The notes under the pieces were generated by a model. It was given only the letters and a program-made list of their open reading frames with translations, made no database searches and had not been told where the DNA came from. This document shows, piece by piece, positions 17,191 through 26,311 of a stretch of 64,000 nucleotides of DNA. The number at the start of each line of letters is the position of its first letter. The first letter of the stretch is position 1. The DNA is from Desulfocicer vacuolatum DSM 3385 (GTDB lineage Bacteria > Desulfobacterota > Desulfobacteria > Desulfobacterales > Desulfobacteraceae), in contig NZ_FWXY01000006.1 in the NCBI RefSeq assembly GCF_900176365.1, positions 124,001 through 188,000 on the forward strand, written 5' to 3'. The position numbers and the translations under genes were made by a program.

Positions 17191-18057
17191 ATGTCCCAGA
17201 AAATAAAAATAATATCCACACTTAAAAAATGGCTTTCATCCCATGCTTTCCGCCTGGATGCCCTTGTGTTTGACATTGACGGGGTTCTTCTTGTTAAAGG
17301 AAAGGCAGCATCGGGTAGCCGGGATGTGTTGGCAATGCTTAGAAAGAAGCAGATCCCATTTTATCTTCTCACCAATGACGGAGATCACTCCACCCGGGAA
17401 AAATCACAAATTCTCAACACCGCAGGTATTGATGTTCATCCCCGGGAAATTGTTTCTTGTGCCCACGGTCTGATGGGCTTGTTTGCGGAAGATGAAATAT
17501 CCCAAGGACCTTTTTTTATCATGGGTAACCTGGGCACTCCCTGCTTTGCCCGGGAAGCAGGCCTTAAAACCACGAGAAACCTTGAGGAAATCAATGATTG
17601 CCAGGGCATTATTGTGGGGGAAAGGGGGTATGACTGGGAAACCACAATCAATGCAGCGGTGAATTTTTTTGTGAAAAAACCCCAGGCACCGCTCATTGTA
17701 CCCAACCCGGATGAATATTATCCCGGCCATGCCGGGCAATTGTGCATTGGCGCTGGCGGGGTGGGTCGCTTCATTTCCCGGGTACTGGGGAGTTACGGTA
17801 TTTTTATTAAACCATTGTATCTTGGTAAGCCCTTTGCACCCATATTTCAAAGAACCCACGACCTACTTGAGGAAAAATCTGGAAAAAAAATTCCCCGGGA
17901 GCGGGTACTGATGACCGGTGACTTTATTAAGTCAGATATTCAAGGAGCCTTGAATTTTGGCTATAGTTCTGCATTGGTTTTAACTGGAGTGAGTACCATT
18001 GAAATGGTAAAGAATTCTTCTGTCCAGCCAGATATGATTTTTCAAACATTGGGATGA
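17191..18057 (+). CDS. HAD-superfamily phosphatase, NagD/CECR5-like
   Basis: A 288-residue class IIA HAD hydrolase. The nucleophile motif is LVFDIDGVLLVKG (Asp at about residue 29), motif II is in YLLTNDGD, the C2-type cap lies between, and the C-terminal motifs are LGKPFAPIF and MTGDFIKSDIQGALNFG. Such enzymes dephosphorylate nucleotides or sugar phosphates; the substrate cannot be told. The ribosome site is weak. It stands alone between pspF and the convergent hybrid kinase gene. Confidence 0.85.
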   Translation: MSQKIKIISTLKKWLSSHAFRLDALVFDIDGVLLVKGKAASGSRDVLAMLRKKQIPFYLLTNDGDHSTREKSQILNTAGIDVHPREIVSCAHGLMGLFAEDEISQGPFFIMGNLGTPCFAREAGLKTTRNLEEINDCQGIIVGERGYDWETTINAAVNFFVKKPQAPLIVPNPDEYYPGHAGQLCIGAGGVGRFISRVLGSYGIFIKPLYLGKPFAPIFQRTHDLLEEKSGKKIPRERVLMTGDFIKSDIQGALNFGYSSALVLTGVSTIEMVKNSSVQPDMIFQTLG

Positions 18058-18168
18058 CGGTGTTGAAACCATGAATATTGATTTGGAAAATTATCAATAC
18101 TCTGGATGCCATTTTTGAAGCATATGTTTTTTGCCGAAGTTGGATTATCTTGAATATATAGTTTTACC

Positions 18169-20895
18169 TTAACCGGCTTCATCCAGTACTTTTCGCACAG
18201 TTTCAGCAAGTTCCGCCTTGACAACCGGTTTGTATATAAACGCTTTGATACCGATTTCTGAGCTTATTTTATCAGAAATCTTCTTGCTGTATCCAGTGCA
18301 TAAAATCACCGGCATACCCTGTCGGATTTTCATTAACTCAATGGCCAGTCTGTCACCGGTCATGTCAGGCATGGTCATATCTGTGATAACCAGATCAAAG
18401 GCATTGGGATTTGATTTAAACAACGCCACAGCTTCAATACTATTGGTCTTGATGGTTACCTGATACCCTAAGCGTTCAAGTACCTGACTTCCCATTTTGG
18501 CTATGGGGATCTCGTCGTCAACAAATAGTATTTTTTCGGTACCTGAAGGGAGATCCCCCTGTTCATATGGGGGACGCTCATGGCGTTTCCCGGTAATTGG
18601 CAGATAGATTGTAAAGGTAGTTCCCTGGCCTACACGGCTGTTGACCGTAATTTTACCGTCGTATGTCTCAATAATGCCATGCACCATGGCAAGCCCCATG
18701 CCGCTTCCTTCTCCTGGGCCTTTGGTGGTGAAATAGGGTTCAAAAATTGATCCAATAATTTCAGGGGCAATGCCCGTTCCGGTATCTGAAACCGTTATTT
18801 GAATGTAATCCCCGGGCTTTAATTCTGAGGTTTTTGTGCTGACATCTCCATTAATTGCAACATCTTTCAGACGTATCTCCAACACCCCGGTCATCTCATC
18901 CATTGCATGGGCTGCGTTGGTACATAGATTCATCATCACCTGGTGAATCCGGGTGGCATTGCCCATAATCAGTGAGTCACTTTCAATGGATTGATGAATT
19001 TCTATTGTTGTGGGTATGGAGGATCTCATAAATTTCAGTACTTCTTTAACAATTGAACTGACCTGGACAGGTTTCAGTTCTTCTTCTGATTGCCGTGCAA
19101 ATGCCAGAATTTGTCCAACAAGATCTTTGGCCCGTTTTCCGGCCGCATAGACCTCCTGAAGGCTGTCTTCAATGGTTGTGTCTTTTTCAACTTCATCCAG
19201 GGCCAGTTCGGTGAAACCAATGACAGATGATAAAATATTGTTAAAATCGTGGGCAATGCCCCCGGCCAGTGAGCCGATGGATTCGAGTTTCTGGTTTTGT
19301 TGGGACTGGTGTTCAATCTCCAGTTGTTTGGTGATGTCCCGTGAGATCCAAACAAAATTAGCAATATCACCATCTTGATTGTTCACCGGGGAGATGGAAC
19401 ATTCTCCCGTGTACAAAGTGCCATCTTTTCGCTTGTTTACAATACGCCCGGTCCACTGTTCCCCTGACAGGATCGTATTCCACAGGGTTTTATAAAAGTG
19501 ATTGTCATGCTGACCGCTTTTGAGAAAACGCGGTGTTTTACCCCACGCCTCTTTTTTGCTGAAACCGGTGATTTCCATAAACGCAGGATTCGTATATTGG
19601 ATAACACCGTCAATATCGGTAATGACAACCACATCGCCAACCTGTTCGATTGCGGAAATCAATCTGTCGTGTTCTTCCTCTGCCTTTTTACGCTCGGTTA
19701 TGTCCTGAAAGACCCCGGTGAGTTTCACGGTTTTCCCATTAACGATTTGCGGCTTGCATATGGTGCGTGTCCATAGCTGATTTCCCTTGGCAGTTATAAA
19801 ACGGATTTCCATGTCGTACGGTTCCCCGTGGTCCAATGATTTTTGAATGGCCAGCTGGAGTCTTTCTCTGTCCCTGACATGAAAGAAGTTGATAGCCTCT
19901 TGTAATGATGGCTTGTAAGTCATATCCATTTCATGGATACGGTAGGTTTCCTCGGACCAGGTCACCTGCCGTGTATGGATGTCCAACTCCCATCCTCCTA
20001 TTCTGGCCATGCGGCTGGCGGCATCAAGGAGATCTTTGCTTTTTTTCAAACAATGTCGTTCGAAGTTGAGATCCTGGAATAAAATTTTATAGGGCTCCTT
20101 TAGACTGGAGCGAACCAAGGCTGAATAGATAAGGAAAAAGGAGATAATTTTTAAATAATGGCCAAAGAGATTTGAAAGCCCATAAACGCTGACATAAAAG
20201 GTAAATGCCAGTTCTCCAAAAATAGTTAAAACAATGGAAGCTATGAAAAATTTTAAAATTTTCTGATCAAAATTAGATCTGTTTTTCAATATCAGCGACA
20301 GGGTAACAAAAAGAATGATGCAGATAAAATATTCACTGATTTTTTTAAAGTCCGTCAGTCCCGTCTCCTCAACAAAACAGGCGGGGAAATTTTTCCAATA
20401 AAATATCGAAAACAGAATAAAGGCACTGATAAAAAAATAGATGATGATTGTTTTATAAATCTGGAAACGTTTCTTAAAAAAAGCAAAAAACAGAAAAAGT
20501 GATATGCTTTCCATATATCTTGCGGCAATCCACAATTGAGTTGCCGGATTGGCCCCCCATGTTTCACTAATCACCCCCATCCCTTTATACGAAATGGTAT
20601 GTATCAGATCGAGACTTCCAATAAACAGATAGGCAATACCAATATAGACAAAGGCCGTATTTGTAACAAATTGGCGGGAGTTCCAAACCACGATAAAAAG
20701 GGCAAATGCCACTGCAATGGAAAAGAATTCTGCCAGGGAGTGGAAAAGGAGATAATTGTGGCGACTGACTATTAGTAAGCCCAGAAGCAGAGCAATACCG
20801 ATTGTAACGTTCATGCCTGTTTTTAACCGGGTTGGCTCTTGGTCTCCGGCTCGATAGTTTGTTTTGATATTATCATGATGCCGTTTGGAAATCAT
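18169..20895 (-). CDS. Hybrid sensor histidine kinase: MASE3-like membrane domain, two PAS, HisKA, HATPase, receiver
   Basis: A 908-residue membrane sensor. Residues about 25-265 form an eight-helix MASE3-type module (SLDLIHTISYKGMGVI, QLWIAARYMESISLF). Two PAS domains follow (GGWELDIHTRQVTWSEETYR and DVVVITDIDGVIQYTNPAF). Next come the HisKA phosphoacceptor SLAGGIAHDFNNILSSVIGF, the ATPase boxes NLCTNAAHAMDE and GEGSGMGLAMVHG, and a C-terminal receiver with DLVITDMTMPDMTG and the switch lysine in FIYKPV. GAGGG precedes the start. No dedicated response regulator or output gene is adjacent, so its pathway is unknown. Confidence 0.92.
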   Translation of the reverse strand: MISKRHHDNIKTNYRAGDQEPTRLKTGMNVTIGIALLLGLLIVSRHNYLLFHSLAEFFSIAVAFALFIVVWNSRQFVTNTAFVYIGIAYLFIGSLDLIHTISYKGMGVISETWGANPATQLWIAARYMESISLFLFFAFFKKRFQIYKTIIIYFFISAFILFSIFYWKNFPACFVEETGLTDFKKISEYFICIILFVTLSLILKNRSNFDQKILKFFIASIVLTIFGELAFTFYVSVYGLSNLFGHYLKIISFFLIYSALVRSSLKEPYKILFQDLNFERHCLKKSKDLLDAASRMARIGGWELDIHTRQVTWSEETYRIHEMDMTYKPSLQEAINFFHVRDRERLQLAIQKSLDHGEPYDMEIRFITAKGNQLWTRTICKPQIVNGKTVKLTGVFQDITERKKAEEEHDRLISAIEQVGDVVVITDIDGVIQYTNPAFMEITGFSKKEAWGKTPRFLKSGQHDNHFYKTLWNTILSGEQWTGRIVNKRKDGTLYTGECSISPVNNQDGDIANFVWISRDITKQLEIEHQSQQNQKLESIGSLAGGIAHDFNNILSSVIGFTELALDEVEKDTTIEDSLQEVYAAGKRAKDLVGQILAFARQSEEELKPVQVSSIVKEVLKFMRSSIPTTIEIHQSIESDSLIMGNATRIHQVMMNLCTNAAHAMDEMTGVLEIRLKDVAINGDVSTKTSELKPGDYIQITVSDTGTGIAPEIIGSIFEPYFTTKGPGEGSGMGLAMVHGIIETYDGKITVNSRVGQGTTFTIYLPITGKRHERPPYEQGDLPSGTEKILFVDDEIPIAKMGSQVLERLGYQVTIKTNSIEAVALFKSNPNAFDLVITDMTMPDMTGDRLAIELMKIRQGMPVILCTGYSKKISDKISSEIGIKAFIYKPVVKAELAETVRKVLDEAG

Positions 20896-20984
20896 TAGAC
20901 CCTCATAACAATTGTAAATATTTCTGATTTAATAATGTTTGTATTCAATAAGAAAAAATTGGCAAAATTAAGATTGGTTCAATA

Positions 20985-21295
20985 TTCGTTGTGGGCAGAG
21001 CCGAGGCCAGAATATGGTACACCCGTGGCGGTTTATATGAAAAAGCCGGTACTGGGTACTGGGTATTAGGTGCTGGATGTTCACAGCAACTACTGTTTTA
21101 TTAGAAAATAAAACTTCCGGGCAAGCTAAGGCAGAGCCGCCCCTCCGATGGGTAATAGGAACCGGACAATTGAGCTGTCTACAGTTCCGGTCCGGGCCCA
21201 TTGCCCATCGGGGGGGGCGGCGGTATAATACCATTTGGCTTCGCATCTACGACCCTATATTTGTTGTGTCCGCCGGGACATGTGGGTTTATATAA
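20985..21295 (+). repeat. Dispersed hairpin repeat, copy 3, with an extra spacer
   Basis: An M3-like hairpin fragment (GTTGTGGGCAGAGCCGAGGC) comes first. Then an insertion-like stretch GTACTGGGTACTGGGTATTA continues to TGTTCACAGCAACTACTG, also found near 58800 in copy 14. Then comes full M2: GCCGCCCCTCCGATGGG (21136) pairs with the G-rich partner ending at 21221, followed by the conserved arm. It fills the spacer between the kinase and the HAD gene. Confidence 0.85.
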
Positions 21296-21384
21296 AAATA
21301 TCTTTCTAAGACAGAATTTCAGCACATTTCCCCCGGATATGAGGCCCAGATCCGGGTAATCTGAATTTTTGAGAATTTATTCTG

Positions 21385-22056
21385 TTATATATAGCTGATC
21401 TTGTCAACCAATTCCCGGGGATCATCAAGGCACGCATATGCCCCGGAATTTTCCAGAGCCTCCCGGGTACCATATCCCCAGAGCACCCCAAGCCCGGGCA
21501 AACCATTATTCCCGGCACCCACCATATCATGTTCCCGATCCCCCACCATCACCGATTCATCAGCTGAAAGGCTTTCCTTGTCAAGAATATGTGCAATCAG
21601 GGTTGTTTTATCTGTGCGGGTGCCGTCCAACTCGCTGCCATAAACGTGCTTAAAATATTTATCCAGATCAAAATGGCGGATAATGCGCTTTGCATATATC
21701 TCTGGTTTTGCTGTGGCAACATAGAGGTTATGCCCCTTGCCTTTCAAAGTCCCCAGTACCTGGGGGATGTGATCATATACCCTGTTTTCAAAAAGCCCCA
21801 CAGAGGCAAACCGTTCCCGGTAAAGGATAAGGGCCTGTTCTGCCAGGCCATCATCCTGGGAATCCAGCAGCCGGGCAAAGCTTTTTTTCAGGGGAGGGCC
21901 AATGCATCGGCCAAGGGTTTCTGGAGGCGGGACAGGTTTTCCAAGTTGTGTCATGGCATGAAAAATACATTTTGTGATACCTTCAAAAGAGTCGGTGAGG
22001 GTGCCATCCAGGTCAAATAATATGTTCATTGAATTCTTTTGAATTGTAATTTTCAT
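21385..22056 (-). CDS. HAD-family phosphatase, phosphoglycolate phosphatase-like
   Basis: A HAD subfamily IA hydrolase of about 223 residues from ATG 22056, which follows AGAGGAT. It has the nucleophile motif NILFDLDGTLTDSFEG, a helical C1 cap, motif II in LYVATAKPE and motif III/IV VMVGDREHDMVGAGNNG. The closest general match is Gph/PpaX-like phosphatases; the exact substrate is unknown. The frame runs back to 22119 without support for an earlier start. Divergent from cysK. Confidence 0.87.
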   Translation of the reverse strand: MKITIQKNSMNILFDLDGTLTDSFEGITKCIFHAMTQLGKPVPPPETLGRCIGPPLKKSFARLLDSQDDGLAEQALILYRERFASVGLFENRVYDHIPQVLGTLKGKGHNLYVATAKPEIYAKRIIRHFDLDKYFKHVYGSELDGTRTDKTTLIAHILDKESLSADESVMVGDREHDMVGAGNNGLPGLGVLWGYGTREALENSGAYACLDDPRELVDKISYI

Positions 22057-22198
22057 CATATCCTCTTTAGATTTTGATTTGTTCTCTTTCCTGTGCCGGG
22101 GAAAAGAGTTGATTTCCATCTGGATAGCACATAAAATAATTATTCTTCAATGATTTAGATAATTTTTCCATAACATGGTGAATCCTGAAGGAGATAAA

Positions 22199-23167
22199 AT
22201 GAAAAATATTTTTGAAGATAACAGCATGAGTATCGGCAGGACTCCCCTGGTGCGTTTAAACCGCGTGACAAAGGACCTTCATTGCACCGTTGCCGTCAAA
22301 ATTGAAGGGCGCAATCCTGCCTATTCTGTGAAGTGCCGGGTGGGGGCCGCCATCATATGGGATGCCGAAGAAAAGGGAATTCTGGTTCCCGGCTCCAGGG
22401 ATGTCACAGTCATTGAAGCCACCAGCGGAAACACCGGCATCGGTCTTGCCTATGTATGTGCGGCAAAGGGATATCCCTTGATACTTGCCATGCCCGACAC
22501 CATGTCCATGGAGCGGCGGCGTATGCTTCAGGCCTTTGGGGCCCAGTTGATCCTAACCGATGGGGCCAAGGGAATGAAGGGGGCCATTGCCCGCACCCGG
22601 GAGATCGTTTCCAAAGCCCCGGAAAAATATCTCATGGCCAATCAGTTTGGTAATCCGGCCAATCCGGACGTTCATTATAAAACCACCGGTCCTGAAATAT
22701 TGGAAGACACCGGTGCAGACGTTGATATCTTTGTGGCCGGTGTGGGCACCGGAGGTACCATCACCGGGGTTGCCAGGTATTTAAAGGAAAAGAAAGGACA
22801 AGGTGTCCGAGCCATTGCAGTGGAGCCTGTCCACATCGCTGTTTTAAGTGCCATTAAGAGAAATCAACCTTTTACACCGGGACCCGGGGTGAATAAAATC
22901 CAGGGCATTGGGGCGGGATTTAAACCCGATATTCTGGATATGGATTTGCTTGACGGGGTGGTGACGGTGGGCAGCGATGAAGCCATTGACATGGCAAAAA
23001 GGCTTCATCAGGAAGAGGGGATCACCTGCGGTATCTCCAGCGGAGCCGCCGTTGCCGGTGCCTTGAAAGTGGGGGGATTGCCCGAAAATAAGGGAAAACT
23101 CATTGTTACAATTTTACCCGATGCCGGAGAACGATATTTGTCCTCCGTATTATTTGAGAATTTTTAA
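22199..23167 (+). CDS. cysK: Cysteine synthase (O-acetylserine sulfhydrylase)
   Basis: A 322-residue PLP enzyme that makes cysteine from O-acetylserine and sulfide. Motifs: GRTPLVRLNRV, the PLP lysine in NPAYSVKCRVG, EATSGNTGIGLAYV (substrate loop), GVGTGGTITGVARYLK (phosphate cup) and GITCGISSGAAV. AAGGAG precedes ATG 22199, preferred over 22175. The next gene encodes a 2-hydroxyacid dehydrogenase 24 bases on, so the two are probably one operon. Confidence 0.93.
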   Translation: MKNIFEDNSMSIGRTPLVRLNRVTKDLHCTVAVKIEGRNPAYSVKCRVGAAIIWDAEEKGILVPGSRDVTVIEATSGNTGIGLAYVCAAKGYPLILAMPDTMSMERRRMLQAFGAQLILTDGAKGMKGAIARTREIVSKAPEKYLMANQFGNPANPDVHYKTTGPEILEDTGADVDIFVAGVGTGGTITGVARYLKEKKGQGVRAIAVEPVHIAVLSAIKRNQPFTPGPGVNKIQGIGAGFKPDILDMDLLDGVVTVGSDEAIDMAKRLHQEEGITCGISSGAAVAGALKVGGLPENKGKLIVTILPDAGERYLSSVLFENF

Positions 23168-23191
23168 ATGATTAAAAAAGAGAGCCATTTC

Positions 23192-24181
23192 ATGAAAGGT
23201 AAAAAAATTCTTATCACCCGGAATTTTCCCGATGCCGGTATTAAGATGCTTGAAGAGCAAGGGTTTTGCATAACCTTGTGGGACAGTAAAATCCCCATGA
23301 CCCAGCCGGAACTCATTGAAAAAGCAAAAAAGCACAACGCCGTTTTCTGTACCATGACGGAAAAGATTGATGCTCATTTTTTAAACGAGTGCAGGCATTT
23401 GGAGATTATTTCCCAGTTTGCCGTGGGGTATGATAATATTGATATTTCTGAAGCCACCCGCCGGGGGATTCCCGTGGGATACACCCCCAATGCCATGAAC
23501 CAAGCCACGGCAGATATTGCCTTTGGCTTGATGATCGCCACGGCCCGGAAAATGTTTTATACCCATAACACAATCTCCAAAGACCAGTGGAAAACCTTTC
23601 AACCCAAGGCGTTTTTGGGTATGGAGCTGATGAATAAAACCCTTGGTATTGTGGGAATGGGCCGCATTGGCATGGAAATGGCCAAACGGTGTCGGGGGGC
23701 CTATGACATGGAGATCCTTTACCATAACCGCAGCCCCAATCCTGTGGCCCAGGAGCGATTTAATGCCCGTTTGACAGGATTTGACCAGTTGCTGGCCAAG
23801 AGTGATATTGTTTCTGTTCATTGCGCCTTGACCCCGGAAACCAGGGAGATGTTTAACCGGGCAGCCTTTGAAAAGATGAAATCTTCTGCCATTTTTATTA
23901 ACACCGCAAGGGGCATGGTTCACAATGAAACAGATTTAATCCATGCCCTGGAAACGGGACAGATATGGGGGGCAGGGCTGGATGTCACCAACCCCGAGCC
24001 CATGGATAAAGATAATTCGCTGCTGTCCATGGAAAATGTGTGTGTGTTGCCCCACATCGGCTCTGCCACTGTGGAATCCCGAAACACCATGTCCATTATG
24101 GCAGCCACCAATATCATTGAATTTTACCGTAACGGTACCATGCCCACTGTTGTGAATCCGGAAGTGCTGAAGGGGTTGTAA
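23192..24181 (+). CDS. D-isomer 2-hydroxyacid dehydrogenase, glyoxylate/hydroxypyruvate reductase type
   Basis: A 329-residue NAD(P)-dependent dehydrogenase. The cofactor motif is GIVGMGRIGMEMAKRC, and the catalytic triad is visible as the Arg in INTARGMVHNE, the Glu in NPEP and the His in VLPHIGSATVESR. The family includes glyoxylate, hydroxypyruvate and 3-phosphoglycerate dehydrogenases; there is no ACT domain, so it is not a long-form SerA. ATG 23192 starts the domain cleanly; ATG 23168, directly after the cysK stop, is an alternative. With cysK it could link serine and cysteine metabolism, which is inference. Confidence 0.88.
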   Translation: MKGKKILITRNFPDAGIKMLEEQGFCITLWDSKIPMTQPELIEKAKKHNAVFCTMTEKIDAHFLNECRHLEIISQFAVGYDNIDISEATRRGIPVGYTPNAMNQATADIAFGLMIATARKMFYTHNTISKDQWKTFQPKAFLGMELMNKTLGIVGMGRIGMEMAKRCRGAYDMEILYHNRSPNPVAQERFNARLTGFDQLLAKSDIVSVHCALTPETREMFNRAAFEKMKSSAIFINTARGMVHNETDLIHALETGQIWGAGLDVTNPEPMDKDNSLLSMENVCVLPHIGSATVESRNTMSIMAATNIIEFYRNGTMPTVVNPEVLKGL

Positions 24182-24190
24182 AAAAAGGCC

Positions 24191-24357
24191 GGGCATGCCC
24201 TGTGGGACACAATAAATATAGGGTCGTAGACGCGGAGCCAAATGGTATTATACCGCCGCCCCCCCCCGATGGGCAATGGGCGGACCGTATTCTGACCTCG
24301 TTCCGCCCACAACAAAGGTGGAAATATTCCCCGGGTTTGCGGGGTATTTCATATAAA
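24191..24357 (-). repeat. Dispersed hairpin repeat, copy 4: M2 half joined to M3
   Basis: It contains the conserved arm and the C-rich half of M2 (to about 24280). Then, instead of the G-rich partner, it jumps into M3 (GGACCGTATTCTGACCTCG), ending at the ATTTCATATAAA border. The missing half removes the M2 hairpin, so this copy looks like a deletion or recombinant. It lies just after the dehydrogenase stop. Confidence 0.8.
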
Positions 24358-24420
24358 AAAAAATTCAACGATCAAAAGCTGCTGCCAGGCACCCAATATC
24401 CAAAGGATTTTTAGATATAA

Positions 24421-25389
24421 ATGTATACAACGTCAGACTCAAAATATGTGAAACAGGCTGAAATGCTGGCCAACCGTGTTAAAAAGCAATATAAACATCT
24501 GAAAAAACGCTTTGCAAAGCAAAACATTGAGGTGTTTCGGCTCTATGACGGCGATATTCCGGAAATCCGGGCCGCTGTGGACTGGTATGGGGGCCATGTG
24601 GTGGTGGCCGAATACACCCGAAGGGACTCCAATCCCCGGTGGCTGCCCATGATGGGGGATGCCGTGGGCCGGGCCCTGGGTGTGGCACCGGAGCATATTC
24701 ATTTAAAACAGAGACAGGCAGGACACCAGGACGGCAAGCGTTACCAACGCTTTGACACCACCAACAAAAAGATTGTGATGCAGGAGCGTGACCTGAATTT
24801 TTATATTAATTTGTGGGATTATGTGGACACCGGGCTTTTTTCTGATCATCGAAATACCCGGATGATGGTCAGGGAGGCGGTATCGGGAAAAGCGTTGTTG
24901 AATCTGTTTTGCTATACAGCTTCTTTTTCCTGTTATGGTGCCAGGGGTGGGGCAGTTACCACCACGTCTGTGGATCGCTCCCAAAGCACCATTGACTGGG
25001 CCCGGGAAAACATGATTTTAAATGAGATTTCCCTGGAGAACAATCACCTGATCCAGGCAGACACCTTTGATTTTTTAAAAGAGGCGGCCCGGGAAGGTCA
25101 GATGTTTGATATCTGCGTGGTGGACCCGCCTTCATTTTTTACAAGGAGAAGTAAGGGGGATCACTTTGATATTGACAGGGATCACCCCGATCTGCTCAAC
25201 CTGGTGATTAAAGTCATGCGCCCCGGGGGAGTCATCTATTTTTCCACCAACCATCAAGATTTCACCCCGCGCATGGATCTGCTGCCCCTGGAAAATCATA
25301 AGGAGATCACCAGCTTCACCATACCCGAGGATTACAGACGAAAGCATAAGCAGATTCACCGCTGCTGGAAGCTTTTGGTGGCACACTGA
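24421..25389 (+). CDS. Class I SAM-dependent rRNA methyltransferase, RlmK-like
   Basis: A 322-residue protein closely resembling the RlmK half of E. coli RlmKL (23S rRNA m7G2069): FRLYDGDIPEIRAAVDWYGG, YVDTGLFSDHRNTRMMV, the SAM motif NLFCYTASFSCYGARGG, and VVDPPSFFTRR before RPGGVIYFSTN. It ends HRCWKLLVAH, as RlmK does. The RlmL half is absent, so it is a stand-alone enzyme. The ribosome site is weak at ATG 24421, which follows a dispersed repeat. Confidence 0.88.
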   Translation: MYTTSDSKYVKQAEMLANRVKKQYKHLKKRFAKQNIEVFRLYDGDIPEIRAAVDWYGGHVVVAEYTRRDSNPRWLPMMGDAVGRALGVAPEHIHLKQRQAGHQDGKRYQRFDTTNKKIVMQERDLNFYINLWDYVDTGLFSDHRNTRMMVREAVSGKALLNLFCYTASFSCYGARGGAVTTTSVDRSQSTIDWARENMILNEISLENNHLIQADTFDFLKEAAREGQMFDICVVDPPSFFTRRSKGDHFDIDRDHPDLLNLVIKVMRPGGVIYFSTNHQDFTPRMDLLPLENHKEITSFTIPEDYRRKHKQIHRCWKLLVAH

Positions 25390-25404
25390 ACCATGGATTT
25401 CAGA

Positions 25405-25644
25405 TCATTGTCTTTTTTTGACGATATAAAAGACATATCCATAGTATTCTTTATATTTTTCATATAACCGTTGCTCATGCCTTTGGTTTTCAATAAAGGC
25501 ATGGGCGGCATCATTATTTGCATGTTTTCTTTGGAAGGCTTTTTGAACCTCTACTTGTGGTGCATAGAAATTATCGGTCCAGCAGGTCTTGGGAAGGGTA
25601 AAACAGGTCGTTGGAATATAACCAGCAGATTGTAACTGTTTCAT
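25405..25644 (-). pseudogene. C-terminal fragment of a class I methyltransferase
   Basis: The minus-strand frame from Met at 25644 reads KMKQLQSAGYIPTTCFTLPK, then TCWTDNFYAPQVEVQKAFQR and ends EYYGYVFYIVKKRQ. CWT(D/E)NFYAP is typical of the C-terminal tail of some SAM-dependent methyltransferases. The SAM-binding part is missing, and the frame upstream (to 25725) is unrelated hydrophobic sequence overlapping a terminator. It is best read as a remnant. Confidence 0.5.
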
Positions 25645-25685
25645 CTTATTTGGGATGTATAGATGAATGGGGATAATAAAGAGGG

Positions 25686-25738
25686 ATAAAAAGCCGGTGA
25701 ATCCCCCTGAATAAAAAATGAACAAGGAAATCCACCGG
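25686..25738 (-). terminator. Terminator at the end of the long catabolic operon
   Basis: On the minus strand CCGGTGGATT pairs with GATTCACCGG (imperfect 10 bp), followed by CTTTTT. It lies directly after the dctQ stop. Confidence 0.75.
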
Positions 25739-25744
25739 TAAAAA

Positions 25745-26299
25745 TTAAATCTTAACGTTCCACACCGCCCGGGTCAGATCCCGCAAAAATTTAGGGATAC
25801 CAGATACCATAAGCATCAGAGCACCCAGCACAATGACAAGACGCATGGGCCAGATGATGGGGTCCCAGATGGTGCCCGAGGTCAATCCCTGGTTCACTGA
25901 TTCCCAGAACCAGATGCTGCCGTGCCACAGCAATGCACCACTGAAGAAAAAAAGAAACAGATCTGTCACCAGAAGATCAAACCAGGCCTGGGTCCGGGGA
26001 CGCCAGTTGTTGTAAAAAACATCCACCCGGATGTGGGCACCATACCGTTCTGCATAGGCCCCGGACATCACATAGGTGGTACCGCAAAGGTACACAGTCA
26101 TTTCAAGTCCCCACACCGTGGGTGCATTGAAAAAATACCGCATCACCAGTTCATAGCAGATTTGAAGTGTGGCCACCAGGATCAGCAGAGAAACAGCCTT
26201 GCCCTGCCATTCACTGATTTGATCCAGGGAGTCTGCGATTTTTGTAAGGTAGGCAAACTCTGCCTCCTGCGCCATGGTTTGAGAGTTTTGTTGTGTCAT
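25745..26299 (-). CDS. dctQ: TRAP transporter small permease subunit
   Basis: A 184-residue DctQ-family membrane protein with four hydrophobic segments (SLLILVATLQICYELVMRYF, FLFFFSGALL, LVIVLGALMLM among them) and the family-typical RYFFNAPTVWGLEM. It partners DctM in substrate import driven by a sodium gradient. AAAAGGAG precedes the start, 12 bases after dctM. It is the last gene of the operon that begins with GntR-1 at 37598; the N-terminal 35 residues are a soluble extension. Confidence 0.9.
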   Translation of the reverse strand: MTQQNSQTMAQEAEFAYLTKIADSLDQISEWQGKAVSLLILVATLQICYELVMRYFFNAPTVWGLEMTVYLCGTTYVMSGAYAERYGAHIRVDVFYNNWRPRTQAWFDLLVTDLFLFFFSGALLWHGSIWFWESVNQGLTSGTIWDPIIWPMRLVIVLGALMLMVSGIPKFLRDLTRAVWNVKI

Positions 26300-26311
26300 T
26301 GTTTTCTCCTT

